DNA of 9,828 nucleotides. Source: Nevskiaceae bacterium. Lineage in GTDB: Bacteria > Pseudomonadota > Gammaproteobacteria > Steroidobacterales > Steroidobacteraceae. Below the pieces are notes generated by a model that was not told the origin of the DNA, did not search any database, and saw only the letters and a program-made list of their open reading frames with translations. The translations under genes were made by a program, and so were the position numbers. The stretch lies in the NCBI GenBank assembly GCA_031277355.1, contig JAITMN010000350.1, positions 1-9,828 of the forward strand, given 5' to 3'. Of this stretch, positions 1 through 7,358 are shown piece by piece. The stretch's first letter is position 1, and each line of letters starts with the position of its first letter.

Positions 1-1622
1 TCCAGATCGAGCGCGTGGTACAGGCTCGTGAGTTGACGGCGATACAGTTCGTCGAAATCGCGCACCGCGCCGGCGGGGTTGTAATCGCCGAACCACCAGA
101 ACCAGTCGGAGGCTTCGCAGGCGGCCAACTGCCGCAGCGCGCGCGCGTAGTGCTCGTCGCTGTTCAATCGCCCGCCGATCACCGCTGCATCGAAAGCCTG
201 CTTGGCCGCGCAGAGCAAATCCCAGCCGCGATTCTTGTCTGCATCGCCGATCCAGGTGGACAGCGTGCCATACCCCCAACTGCCGGCGCGCACGCGCGGC
301 AACGGCGCTGGCGCGATACGCGCGGCGCGCTGCTGTTGCACCACTTCCGACAGCGTTGCCAATCGCAGATGCGGATGCCTGCTCAGCAATGCGTACAGCG
401 CTTGCAGGAAAGACTGCCCGTTGTTGGGATAATGTTCCCAGGCGTTCTCGCCATCCAGTGCGACCAGCAACACGCGGCCGCGTCCGGCTGTGCCGCGCGT
501 GCGCTGTTCGATGGCTTCCACCTCGCGGGTGAAATCCGCTGCGGCGTCTTCGCCCTGCCAATGCGAATAGGTGAAGCCGATCTGATCCGACAACGCTTCG
601 TGACGAAAGAAACAGCGCACCGCACCGCCGGGTTTCGTCCAGGCGCGGTTCAATTGTGCTTCAAGTGCAGCTTGTTCATCGGCCACCGGCACATCGGAAA
701 TTTCCAGCGAACCGCGCAGCACACCCGAGCCGGTGGCGAGCCAGTCAAAACCCGCCGCATCAATCGCCGCGACGGACTCATCGCTGATTGCGCCTTCGGA
801 GGGCCAGCAGCCACGCGGCCGATGTCCGAATACGCGCTCGAAGCAGCGCACGGCTTCAGTCAGATGCCAGGCCACGCGGTCCGCGCCGCCGGGATAACCC
901 GGCGCATGCGGCAGCGGCGCATTGGGTTGCGATTCGCGTGCAGCGTTGAAGTTGAGCAGCAACGGCAGGATCGGATGACTGAACGGCGACACGGACAATT
1001 CGCAGCGCCCCGCATCGGCAAGCGCACGCCAGCGCGGCAGGATGCCGCTGAGCAGTTCGCCGATGTAGCCCAGCAGCGCACGGCGGTCGGCGGCATCAAA
1101 GCCGCTGCCTTTGGCGGTTAGCTGCATCACGCGCTCATCGCCGCGCGTGGATTCGCCCAGCCACGCAAGGTGATACCACACGCTCAAGTCATGCAGCAGC
1201 GCATCGGAGGCATAGCCCACGCGCTCGGGCGTGGCCAACTGCGCGGCAAGGTCGGCCAACTGCGTGAACGGCGCAAAGCGTTCGATCAGATTGCGGCGAT
1301 CAGCGCGCAGACAGGCGCGCAGCAACGCAAGACGCTCAGCAGGTTCGACGGGCAGCGGCGCGGCCGACAAGCTGGCGAGCAGCGCATCCGGCAGCGGCTC
1401 ATCGCCGTGCAGATTCGCCTGCACCGCTTGGGCCAATTCCTCCAACTGTTCGATCAGCACCGGCGTGAAATTCACCACCGCCTTCGCGCCGGCGTGCGCT
1501 TCCAGATGCGCGGCCATGTCGGTGTAATCCTTGATCGCGTGCAGGTACGTCCACGGCAGCACATAACGGCCGTTGAGCGCATCACGATAGGGAGGTTGGT
1601 GCATATGCCACAGCAGCACCAC
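1..1622 (-). CDS. Glycoside hydrolase family 57 protein (alpha-amylase/alpha-glucanotransferase type), 3' end outside window
   Basis: A retaining alpha-glucan-active enzyme, presumably cytoplasmic, likely acting on glycogen or maltodextrin. About 540 residues are visible and the stop lies beyond the left edge. Numbering from the GTG at 1622, the family start motif LLWHMHQP is at 3-10, NFTPVLIEQL at 51-60, and the SPFSHPILPLLLNF region at 212-225. GCWPSEG at 271-277 carries the presumed nucleophile Glu276, and ALDGENAWE at 388-396 carries the presumed acid Asp390. FFRHEALSDQIGF (338-350) is a further typical block. No signal peptide is seen. It follows glgC by 38 bases, which supports a glycogen role. 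The start is uncertain: no ATG, GTG or TTG occurs in frame for over 25 codons upstream of 1622, and that GTG has no ribosome binding site. A CTG at 1649 does have one. Exact specificity (amylase, glucanotransferase or branching enzyme) cannot be read from these motifs. Confidence 0.9.
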   Translation of the reverse strand, partial: MVLLWHMHQPPYRDALNGRYVLPWTYLHAIKDYTDMAAHLEAHAGAKAVVNFTPVLIEQLEELAQAVQANLHGDEPLPDALLASLSAAPLPVEPAERLALLRACLRADRRNLIERFAPFTQLADLAAQLATPERVGYASDALLHDLSVWYHLAWLGESTRGDERVMQLTAKGSGFDAADRRALLGYIGELLSGILPRWRALADAGRCELSVSPFSHPILPLLLNFNAARESQPNAPLPHAPGYPGGADRVAWHLTEAVRCFERVFGHRPRGCWPSEGAISDESVAAIDAAGFDWLATGSGVLRGSLEISDVPVADEQAALEAQLNRAWTKPGGAVRCFFRHEALSDQIGFTYSHWQGEDAAADFTREVEAIEQRTRGTAGRGRVLLVALDGENAWEHYPNNGQSFLQALYALLSRHPHLRLATLSEVVQQQRAARIAPAPLPRVRAGSWGYGTLSTWIGDADKNRGWDLLCAAKQAFDAAVIGGRLNSDEHYARALRQLAACEASDWFWWFGDYNPAGAVRDFDELYRRQLTSLYHALDL

Positions 1623-1657
1623 CGGCAGGCGGGTATCGGCGTTTTCCAGTGCGCTGA

Positions 1658-1662
1658 CCCTC
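1658..1662 (-). promoter_or_regulatory. Possible ribosome binding site for a CTG start of the GH57 gene
   Basis: The minus strand reads GAGGG, overlapping the glgC stop codon, 8 bases before an in-frame CTG at 1649. Spacing and sequence suit initiation at that CTG, which would add nine residues (LENADTRLP) before the first beta-strand. The standard alternative, GTG at 1622, has no such site. This is sequence-based inference only. Confidence 0.4.
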
Positions 1663-2938
1663 AGCCCAACGCCGCACTGGCGGCCATCAGCCGCTCCGGC
1701 GTCACCAGCACCACACCGCGCGGCGTGACATCGAAGCGTGCGCGATCCTTCGCGATATCAACGCCGATCTGCATGCCATCGGGCACATCGCAGCCCTCGT
1801 CGATGATCGTGCGGCGGATCACGCAGTTGCGGCCCACATGCACGCCGGGCATGATCAGCGAACGTTCGATGACCGTGCGCTCTTCCACGCGCACCTGCGA
1901 AAACAGCAGCGATTCTCGAATCACCGCGCCGGAGATGATCGAACCGGCCGACACCAGCGAATTGATCGCCATGCCGCAACGGCCGGGTTCATCGAGCACG
2001 AACTTCGCCGGCGGCTGCTGCACCTGGTAGGTCCAGATCGGCCATTCCTCGTCGTAGACGTTCAATTCCGGCGACACGTACACCAGTTCGAGGTTGGCTT
2101 CGTAGAAGGCGTCCACGGTGCCCACATCGCGCCAGTAGTTCTGCGCGCGCGTGCGCACATTGCGAAACGGATAGGCGAACACCTGCAACGACTGGATGGC
2201 CTTCGGGATGATGTTCTTGCCAAAGTCGTGATCGGAAGCGGGATCGGCGGCGTCTTCGATCAGCAGGCGTTCGAGCAACTGCACATTGAATACATAGATG
2301 CCCATCGAGGCCAGCGCCGCGTCGCTGCGGCCGGGCATCGGTTCGGGCTGCGGCGGCTTCTCGGCGAACTTGGTGACGCGATGCGTGTCGGTGACCGACA
2401 GCACGCCGAACTCGCGCGCCGCGTCGATGGGCACTTCAACGACGCCAACGGTGATATCTGCGCCCTTCTCGACGTGATGCGCGATCATCGGGCCGTAGTC
2501 CATCTTGTAGATGTGATCGCCGGCCAGCACCAGCACATGATGCGGGCGATGCGTGCGTATGTAGTCGAGGTTCTGGTACACGCAGTCGGCGGTGCCCATG
2601 TACCAGTGTTTGCCCACCTGCTGCTGCGCCGGCACCACGTCGATGAACTCGCCGAACTCGCCGCGCAGATAGTTCCAGCCGCGCTGCACGTGCTGGATCA
2701 GCGATTGACCCTTGTACTGCGTGAGCAGGCAGATTTTGCGGATGCCGGAGTTCACGCAGTTCGACAGCACGAAGTCGACGATGCGGAACTTGCCGCCGAA
2801 AGGCGTGGCGGGTTTGCAGCGATGCTCGGTGAGCCCGCGCAGGCGTTCGCCACGGCCGCCAGCCATGATCATCGCCAGTGTGCCGCCGGTGAGGCGGCTG
2901 ACGTACCGGCCCGAGGATGTTCGGGATGTCCTTGCCAT
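1661..2938 (-). CDS. glgC: Glucose-1-phosphate adenylyltransferase (ADP-glucose pyrophosphorylase)
   Basis: Makes ADP-glucose and pyrophosphate from glucose-1-phosphate and ATP, the committed step of bacterial glycogen synthesis in the cytoplasm. At 425 residues it is full length for the family. The nucleotidyltransferase domain shows GGRGERL (27-33), KPATPFGGKFRI (42-53), MGTADCVYQN (114-123), LAGDHIYKMDY (138-148) with catalytic Asp141, and FAEKP (191-195), whose Lys194 matches the glucose-1-phosphate-binding lysine of the E. coli enzyme. YWRDVGTVDAFYEAN follows at 268-282. From about 315 the hexapeptide-rich C-terminal beta-helix domain follows. The ATG at 2938 gives the usual length of about 26 residues before GGRG, and no Shine-Dalgarno sequence precedes it. 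The position of E. coli Lys39, part of the allosteric activator site, is His here, so effector control may differ. It lies 31 bases after the DUF58 stop and ends just before the GH57 gene. Confidence 0.97.
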   Translation of the reverse strand: MARTSRTSSGRYVSRLTGGTLAMIMAGGRGERLRGLTEHRCKPATPFGGKFRIVDFVLSNCVNSGIRKICLLTQYKGQSLIQHVQRGWNYLRGEFGEFIDVVPAQQQVGKHWYMGTADCVYQNLDYIRTHRPHHVLVLAGDHIYKMDYGPMIAHHVEKGADITVGVVEVPIDAAREFGVLSVTDTHRVTKFAEKPPQPEPMPGRSDAALASMGIYVFNVQLLERLLIEDAADPASDHDFGKNIIPKAIQSLQVFAYPFRNVRTRAQNYWRDVGTVDAFYEANLELVYVSPELNVYDEEWPIWTYQVQQPPAKFVLDEPGRCGMAINSLVSAGSIISGAVIRESLLFSQVRVEERTVIERSLIMPGVHVGRNCVIRRTIIDEGCDVPDGMQIGVDIAKDRARFDVTPRGVVLVTPERLMAASAALG

Positions 2939-2969
2939 GAAGCTATATTAGACGAATAGACGAACTGCG
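2939..2969 (-). promoter_or_regulatory. AT-rich glgC leader with a possible -10 element
   Basis: This 31-base gap between the DUF58 stop and the glgC start is much richer in A and T than its surroundings. On the minus strand TAATAT lies 6 bases before the ATG, close to consensus for a -10 box. No good -35 element was found at 16-18 bases, and there is no Shine-Dalgarno sequence. If the -10 is real, transcription would begin at or very near the start codon. It could equally be a plain linker within one operon. Confidence 0.25.
2949..2964. repeat. Perfect 8-base tandem repeat (TAGACGAA x2)
   Basis: TAGACGAA occurs twice head to tail on the plus strand, inside the short gap upstream of glgC. 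The copies are identical. It might be a binding site for a regulator or simply a slippage product. Confidence 0.6.
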
Positions 2970-4328
2970 CTAGATCAATCCGGCCTTCTTCACCGCCTGA
3001 TAGCGGTTGACCAGCTCGATGCCCAGACGCTGCGGTTCGGCGTCGATCATCAGCGAATCGCGCACGGCCAGGCGATTGAACGCCTCGCGCCGCGCCTGCG
3101 CATACAGATTGGCGCTGGCCACTTCCACGGCCGAATCGAAGGTGTCAACTTGCTGCCACATCAGTTGATTGACGATGCGCTCGCGCAGGCTCGCGGTGAG
3201 CACCAGATGCCGCCGCCGCAGCAGCGTGAGGGCCTGACCCAGCTCATCGGCGTCTTCGTCGCGGAAGTTCGTGATCAGAATGACCAGCGAGCGCTTGTGA
3301 TGCCGGCGCATCAGGTCTTGCGCCGCCGTCAGATAATCGGAGTGGGCGGGCGTGGGTTGCACTGCGTATAACTCACCCATCAGGCCATTCAAGGTCTGCA
3401 CACCCTTGCGCGGCGGCGCCCATCGTTGCTGCCCGGCCGGCGTGCCGAAGGTCATCGCGCCGACCGCATCGCCCTGTTTCAGCGCCACATAGGTCAGCAG
3501 CATCGAGGCGTTCAGCGCCTGATCGAAGTGCGAACTGCCGATGCCCTGCTCGCGATCATCGGCGCGCATCCGCCGGCCGCAGTCCAGCAGCAGAATCACG
3601 CATTGATCGCGCTCGTCCTGAAATTGCCGGACGATGGGCTTGTCGTAACGCAGCGTGGCCTTCCAGTCTATGTGCCGCAGCGGATCGCCGATCTGATACT
3701 CGGCCAGTTGCTTGAAGTCCGTGCCTTCGCCGCGCTGTTGATAGGTCTTGATGCCGATTTCGGCCAAGCGGCGATCACCGGCGAGCCACGCATAGCGGGC
3801 GATCTGCGCAAAATCCGGGTAGCAGCGGCGCGTCTGGCTCTCGCCGACGCGGGCGCACAGTTCCAGCAAATTCAGGCGCGAGCGCACGCGGATATCGGCC
3901 GGTTCGAAGCGCAACTCGCCTCGCCGCGTTGGCACGACGCTGTAATGAAAATCCAGCGCGCCCTGACCGTGCAGCTGCAATGGCAATGGCATACCGGTGA
4001 CTTGCAGCGTGGCATCGGCATGATCGTGCAACCTCACGCGCCAGCGCCGCTCGCCGCCGGTGTGTACTTCCACGCGAATGCGCGACGGCACGCCCAGCGC
4101 AAACGCGGCGGGCAGGATTCGCAGCATCTGCGGCGAAGCCTCGCGCCAGGCTTGCAGCGTCAGATACCGGTCGAGCGCAGCGCCGGCCAGCAGCAGCACC
4201 GACCAGACCAGCGCAAGCCGATAGGCGAACTGCACCGATGCGCCCGACACCAGCGCGACGAGGATCAGCGCGAACCCGAAGCCCACGCCGATCAGCAATC
4301 CCGCGCCTGGAATGAAGCGAGTGCGCAT
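2970..4328 (-). CDS. DUF58 domain protein, membrane-anchored, with degenerate VWA-like core
   Basis: A 452-residue partner protein typically encoded beside MoxR ATPases. The N-terminus has two membrane spans at about 8-28 and 34-53, separated by a short loop, leaving the rest in the cytoplasm. A beta-rich region (about 80-150) precedes the DUF58 signature: GTDFKQLAEYQIGDPLRHID at 202-221, then DWK and the ILLLDCGRRM strand at 245-254. In a canonical von Willebrand A fold the metal site is DxSxS plus a later Asp. Here the first part reads Asp249-Cys-Gly-Arg-Arg, and LITNF at 351-355 has Asn354 where an Asp would be expected, so metal binding is doubtful. The ATG at 4328 lies 9 bases after the MoxR stop. 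By analogy with NorQ/NorD and RavA/ViaA pairs it probably serves as adaptor for the ATPase; its client is unknown. Confidence 0.93.
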   Translation of the reverse strand: MRTRFIPGAGLLIGVGFGFALILVALVSGASVQFAYRLALVWSVLLLAGAALDRYLTLQAWREASPQMLRILPAAFALGVPSRIRVEVHTGGERRWRVRLHDHADATLQVTGMPLPLQLHGQGALDFHYSVVPTRRGELRFEPADIRVRSRLNLLELCARVGESQTRRCYPDFAQIARYAWLAGDRRLAEIGIKTYQQRGEGTDFKQLAEYQIGDPLRHIDWKATLRYDKPIVRQFQDERDQCVILLLDCGRRMRADDREQGIGSSHFDQALNASMLLTYVALKQGDAVGAMTFGTPAGQQRWAPPRKGVQTLNGLMGELYAVQPTPAHSDYLTAAQDLMRRHHKRSLVILITNFRDEDADELGQALTLLRRRHLVLTASLRERIVNQLMWQQVDTFDSAVEVASANLYAQARREAFNRLAVRDSLMIDAEPQRLGIELVNRYQAVKKAGLI

Positions 4329-4337
4329 CCGGTGTGC

Positions 4338-5312
4338 TCAGGTTCGCGGAGCCGCCACGCTTTCGATCACTGCGGTGAGCAGATCGTGCGCGCTGCGGCC
4401 TTCCAGCAATGCATCGGGCGCCAGCGCAATGCGATGCGACAGCGCGGGCAATGCAATCTGCTTGATGTCGTCGGGGGTCACGAAGTCGCGGCCCGCCATC
4501 AACGCCACCACGCGCGCCGCGCGCACCAGCGCGATCGCGCCGCGCGAACCTGCGCCGAAAGCGATGCCGGGCCATTCGCGCGTGGCGCGCGTGATGCGCA
4601 CCGCGTAGTCCACCACGCTTTCATCCACACGCTGACGCGCGGCAATCTGCTGCAAGGCCAGCACCGTGCGTTCATCCAGACACGGCGTGACGTTTGCGAG
4701 CGGGAATTGCTGGCCGGTCTGATTGATCGTGGTGCGCAGCACGACATCCACTTCCTCCTTTGCGGAGGGGTACCCGATCTGCACCTTCAGCAGGAAGCGA
4801 TCCAGTTGCGCTTCGGGCAACGGATAGGTGCCTTCGGTTTCAACCGGATTTTGCGTGGCGAGCACGAAGAACGGTTGCGGCAACGCCAGCGTCTGACCTT
4901 CCAGCGTAACCTGATACTCCTGCATCACTTCCAGCAGCGCGCTCTGCGTCTTGGCCGGCGCGCGGTTGATCTCATCGGCCAGCAGCAATTGCGTGAACAC
5001 CGGCCCGCGCACCACGCGCAACTCGCGCGTGTTCGGGTCGAGCACCGCATGGCCGGTGATATCCGAGGGCATCATGTCGGGCGTGAACTGCACGCGCGCA
5101 TGATTCAGCGACATCGCCTGCGACAGCGCCCGCACCAGCAGCGTCTTGCCCAATCCGGGCACACCCTCGATCAGCGCATGACCCGCCGCGACCAGCGTGA
5201 TGATGATCTGATCGACCACGGTGGTTTGCCCCACCATCGCCTGCCCAATCGTGGCGCGCAGGCGTTCGAGCACTTCGGCTGCCTTCGTAATCGTCGTTGT
5301 TTCTGTTTGCAT
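4338..5312 (-). CDS. MoxR-family AAA+ ATPase
   Basis: A 324-residue cytoplasmic ATPase of the MoxR group, which act as chaperone-like remodellers together with VWA-domain partners. The Walker A motif is GVPGLGKT (50-57), Walker B is LLLADEIN (109-116) with Asp113 and Glu114, sensor 1 is in ATQNP (152-156), a likely arginine finger is Arg172 in LDRF, and sensor 2 is in GAGSRGAIAL (253-262) with Arg257. All catalytic residues are present and the length is normal, so it should be active. The ATG at 5312 follows the DUF4350 stop by 25 bases, with no clear Shine-Dalgarno sequence. The next gene, DUF58, follows at 9 bases. MoxR beside DUF58 is the usual pairing, which supports joint action on a complex at the inner membrane. 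Which MoxR subgroup it belongs to was not resolved. Confidence 0.97.
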   Translation of the reverse strand: MQTETTTITKAAEVLERLRATIGQAMVGQTTVVDQIIITLVAAGHALIEGVPGLGKTLLVRALSQAMSLNHARVQFTPDMMPSDITGHAVLDPNTRELRVVRGPVFTQLLLADEINRAPAKTQSALLEVMQEYQVTLEGQTLALPQPFFVLATQNPVETEGTYPLPEAQLDRFLLKVQIGYPSAKEEVDVVLRTTINQTGQQFPLANVTPCLDERTVLALQQIAARQRVDESVVDYAVRITRATREWPGIAFGAGSRGAIALVRAARVVALMAGRDFVTPDDIKQIALPALSHRIALAPDALLEGRSAHDLLTAVIESVAAPRT

Positions 5313-5337
5313 GATGATCGACCGTATTGAAGCGTAA

Positions 5338-6552
5338 TTAGGGGTGATTGACGTTCAGGCGCGCACGCGCGGTATCCAGCAACGCGATGGCGCTCCTGAA
5401 CTCGGTGTGGTTGCGCTTGCCGTTGAAATTGACCGTCTGCGCCAGTTCGCCGGCATCGAGGCCGGCAATTTTCGCGATGGCGGTGAGCCGCGCCTGGCTA
5501 TCGAGCATGGCGTAGTTGGCAATCCGCAGGCGCGCGGCCTCGTGCAAGGCGCGCACCATCGCCGCGTGCAGCGCGCGGCCATCGTCGAGTCGCTGCATGA
5601 AGCGGCCGGTGCCGCGAATCTGCTCGGCCAGCGAGCGGCGCGCGGACTGCGCCGGCGCTTCCAACGGACCGAAGCGGGCGCTGTTGCGCCACAGCGCCAG
5701 CGCGATGAACGCCGCAGCCAGCAACAACGCCGGCGCGCCGTATAGCCAGATCAATTCGAGCAAGGAAGCGTGGTCGTCGTCGGAGACGAACACGATCAAA
5801 TCTCCACGACGCAACAGCGCCGAATCAACGAACGCCGCGCCATTGTCGGCCTGGAGCATCCAGTCCGTGCTGAAGGGGAAGCCGTTTATCAGAATCAGTT
5901 TGCCCCGGCCGATGCCCACTCGCGCAATCTGCGCGCCGTCGCGGTTCTCGATCTCCCATTCGATCGCGCGGGTGCCGTTGATCCAGCCCACCGAGGACAG
6001 ACCACACAAGCGATAGGTGGCGCGCGCTGGATCGGATAAAGAATCCCCGGCGCTCAAATTGAAATCGCCACAGCGGCCGAAGCTCGTCGGGATTTGGGTT
6101 ACCGGGTCAGTGTCTTCGTCGTCATACTCTTCGTCATACTCATACTCTTCGTCATATTCGTCTTCATCTTCTTCCGGATACTCGACGCGCATTCCGCTCC
6201 AGCGCTCTATCGCATCCACGCCGCCAACCGTGCCGTCGATGATCAGCCGCCCGCCATTTTCGACCCAGGCTTCCAGTTCCTTGCGCCGCGCCTCGATCAA
6301 ATCCCAACTCCAATACTTCAGCATCAGCACTGAGTCTTCGCCCGGCAACTCTCCCAGCGCGCGACGCCACTGCGTTTCCACGCCCAGTTCTTCAGCCAGG
6401 TTCTGCGCCGCATAGAACGGATTGCGAAGCGCCTCGCCCGTGGGAAAGCCCGGCAGCGTCACTTCTTCCCAATAGGTGTTTCTCGCCACCCACGAGACGA
6501 TGAGGCCAACGGCCACCAGCAACGCCGCAATGATGATCCATTGACGCTTCAC
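5338..6552 (-). CDS. DUF4350 domain protein with an acidic tyrosine-rich periplasmic tract
   Basis: A 404-residue inner-membrane protein of unknown biochemical role. MKRQW precedes a span at about 5-22; residues 23-265 should be periplasmic; a second span lies at about 266-288; the C-terminal 115 residues, starting with basic WRNSARF, should be cytoplasmic. The periplasmic part carries a Rossmann-like LEAWVENGGRLIIDGT segment (93-108) typical of DUF4350 and the related glutamine amidotransferase-like fold, without an obvious catalytic triad. Residues 124-149 are an almost pure Glu/Asp/Tyr run, likely an insertion. The GTG at 6552 overlaps the DUF4129 stop as GTGA and has GGAG 8 bases upstream, so this start is preferred over an open-frame ATG at 6606 inside the upstream gene. 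It lies between DUF4129 and MoxR genes, the usual place for this family. Confidence 0.82.
   Translation of the reverse strand: MKRQWIIIAALLVAVGLIVSWVARNTYWEEVTLPGFPTGEALRNPFYAAQNLAEELGVETQWRRALGELPGEDSVLMLKYWSWDLIEARRKELEAWVENGGRLIIDGTVGGVDAIERWSGMRVEYPEEDEDEYDEEYEYDEEYDDEDTDPVTQIPTSFGRCGDFNLSAGDSLSDPARATYRLCGLSSVGWINGTRAIEWEIENRDGAQIARVGIGRGKLILINGFPFSTDWMLQADNGAAFVDSALLRRGDLIVFVSDDDHASLLELIWLYGAPALLLAAAFIALALWRNSARFGPLEAPAQSARRSLAEQIRGTGRFMQRLDDGRALHAAMVRALHEAARLRIANYAMLDSQARLTAIAKIAGLDAGELAQTVNFNGKRNHTEFRSAIALLDTARARLNVNHP
6121..6156 (-). repeat. 18-base tandem repeat encoding YDEEYE/YDEEYD
   Basis: Two adjacent 18-base units (6139-6156 and 6121-6138 on the minus strand) differ only at their last base, encoding YDEEYE then YDEEYD. 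They form the core of a longer acidic low-complexity stretch (about 6112-6180) within the DUF4350 gene. The period is a multiple of three, so a change in copy number keeps the frame. Confidence 0.85.
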
Positions 6553-7358
6553 GGTCCGGTCTCCGGCACAACCACCGGTCGCAGCGCCGCCGCGAACTGC
6601 TCGCACAAAGCGCGCATCTCAACGCCTTGCGGATTCTCCGCGCCATACACCGCGCGCTGCCAGGCGCGAATCAGCAGCGCGACATAGCCACGGCGATCCA
6701 TCGACAGATGACGCTCGGCAAGATTCAGGCAATCGCCCTCAGTGCTCGAATCGCGGATCGGAACGCTGTGTTCATGCACCAGCCGCGACAACAGCCCGCG
6801 ATACAGCAGCGACAGCGCATCGCGATGATCGCCCTGCTCCCACAAGCCCCAAGCCGCCGCGCCAATATCTTCCGGCAGACTTTCGGGGCGGATGTCGAGA
6901 TTGCGCACATGCGTGGGCGCATCCTTCGCGCGCTGCGACTTGCCCGAGTCGAAGCCGCGAAAGAAGCGCACCAGATACAGCGACAGCAACCCCACCAGCA
7001 GCGCCAGCACGACCCAGACCAGATAACGGCCACCTTCGGCCATCCAGCGAAACATCTGCGCGATCCATCGGCTGAACCCGCTTGGGCGCTCGCGCGCGTC
7101 TTGCTCATTCCCGTCTTGCTCATCCTCGTCGCTGATCCAGCGCAACGCACGCACCGTGCGTTCGATGCCCAGCGCCGGATCGGCCTTCACCGTCTCGGTG
7201 GCCGCATCGATCTGAGACTGAGTGATCAGCGTGGCCTCATCGCCTTGCGCTGTTTCGGCGGCGGCGGCCAACGGCGCCGCCACAACGCCGATCAGCCAGG
7301 CAGCGAGCAACCCGGCCCAACGCCACGCCCTGTTTCGCGCACTACTCGGGCTGAGCAC
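6549..7358 (-). CDS. DUF4129 domain protein with signal peptide and one membrane span
   Basis: A 269-residue protein. A basic N-terminus (RNRAWRW) and hydrophobic stretch at about 14-33 ending in AAAAE look like a cleavable Sec signal peptide. Residues 35-111 should be periplasmic, the span is at about 112-132, and the basic RFFRGFDSGK after it places the C-terminus in the cytoplasm. The DUF4129 domain covers about 168-241, with ALSLLYRGLLSRLVHE (181-196), SSTEGDC and the terminal AWQRAVYG. Its function is unknown; DUF4129 genes are commonly found with MoxR, DUF58 and DUF4350, as here. An acidic tract (SDEDEQDGNEQDARE, 76-90) lies in the periplasmic part. The GTG at 7358 overlaps the upstream gene by 17 bases and has AGGAG 7 bases before it, which fixes the start. 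Its TGA overlaps the DUF4350 GTG, suggesting coupled translation. Confidence 0.87.
   Translation of the reverse strand: MLSPSSARNRAWRWAGLLAAWLIGVVAAPLAAAAETAQGDEATLITQSQIDAATETVKADPALGIERTVRALRWISDEDEQDGNEQDARERPSGFSRWIAQMFRWMAEGGRYLVWVVLALLVGLLSLYLVRFFRGFDSGKSQRAKDAPTHVRNLDIRPESLPEDIGAAAWGLWEQGDHRDALSLLYRGLLSRLVHEHSVPIRDSSTEGDCLNLAERHLSMDRRGYVALLIRAWQRAVYGAENPQGVEMRALCEQFAAALRPVVVPETGP
6561..6564 (-). promoter_or_regulatory. Ribosome binding site of the DUF4350 gene
   Basis: GGAG on the minus strand, 8 bases before the GTG at 6552 and inside the end of the DUF4129 gene. With the GTGA overlap it supports this start over the longer open frame. Confidence 0.65.
7097..7123 (-). repeat. 12-base repeat with 15-base period encoding DEQDGNEQDA
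   Basis: CGTCTTGCTCAT (plus strand) occurs identically at 7097-7108 and 7112-7123. On the coding strand it makes the repeated EQD part of the acidic tract in the DUF4129 protein. The 15-base period keeps the reading frame. Confidence 0.75.

Noticed and set aside
15..1121. 368-codon open frame on the plus strand at the left edge
   Set aside because: The minus strand holds the GH57 gene with conserved catalytic motifs; the plus-strand product has no family features.
1838..2959. 373-codon open frame on the plus strand opposite glgC
   Set aside because: The product is His/Arg/Val-rich without domains, and glgC on the other strand is unambiguous.
3426..5330. 634-codon open frame on the plus strand across DUF58 and MoxR
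   Set aside because: It is antisense to two well-supported genes and its product is an Arg/His/Gln-rich sequence without recognisable motifs, as expected of a shadow frame in GC-rich DNA.
6112..6180. Repeat stretch as a CRISPR array or regulatory satellite
   Set aside because: There are no spacers and the repeat is in frame inside a coding region.
6017..6415. Plus-strand product with a long Ser/Tyr run
   Set aside because: The run is simply the complement of the acidic repeat in the DUF4350 gene read in another frame.
6553..6606. Longer start for the DUF4350 gene at 6606
   Set aside because: It would overlap the DUF4129 coding end by over 50 bases and add a non-hydrophobic leader; GTG at 6552 has a ribosome binding site and GTGA overlap.
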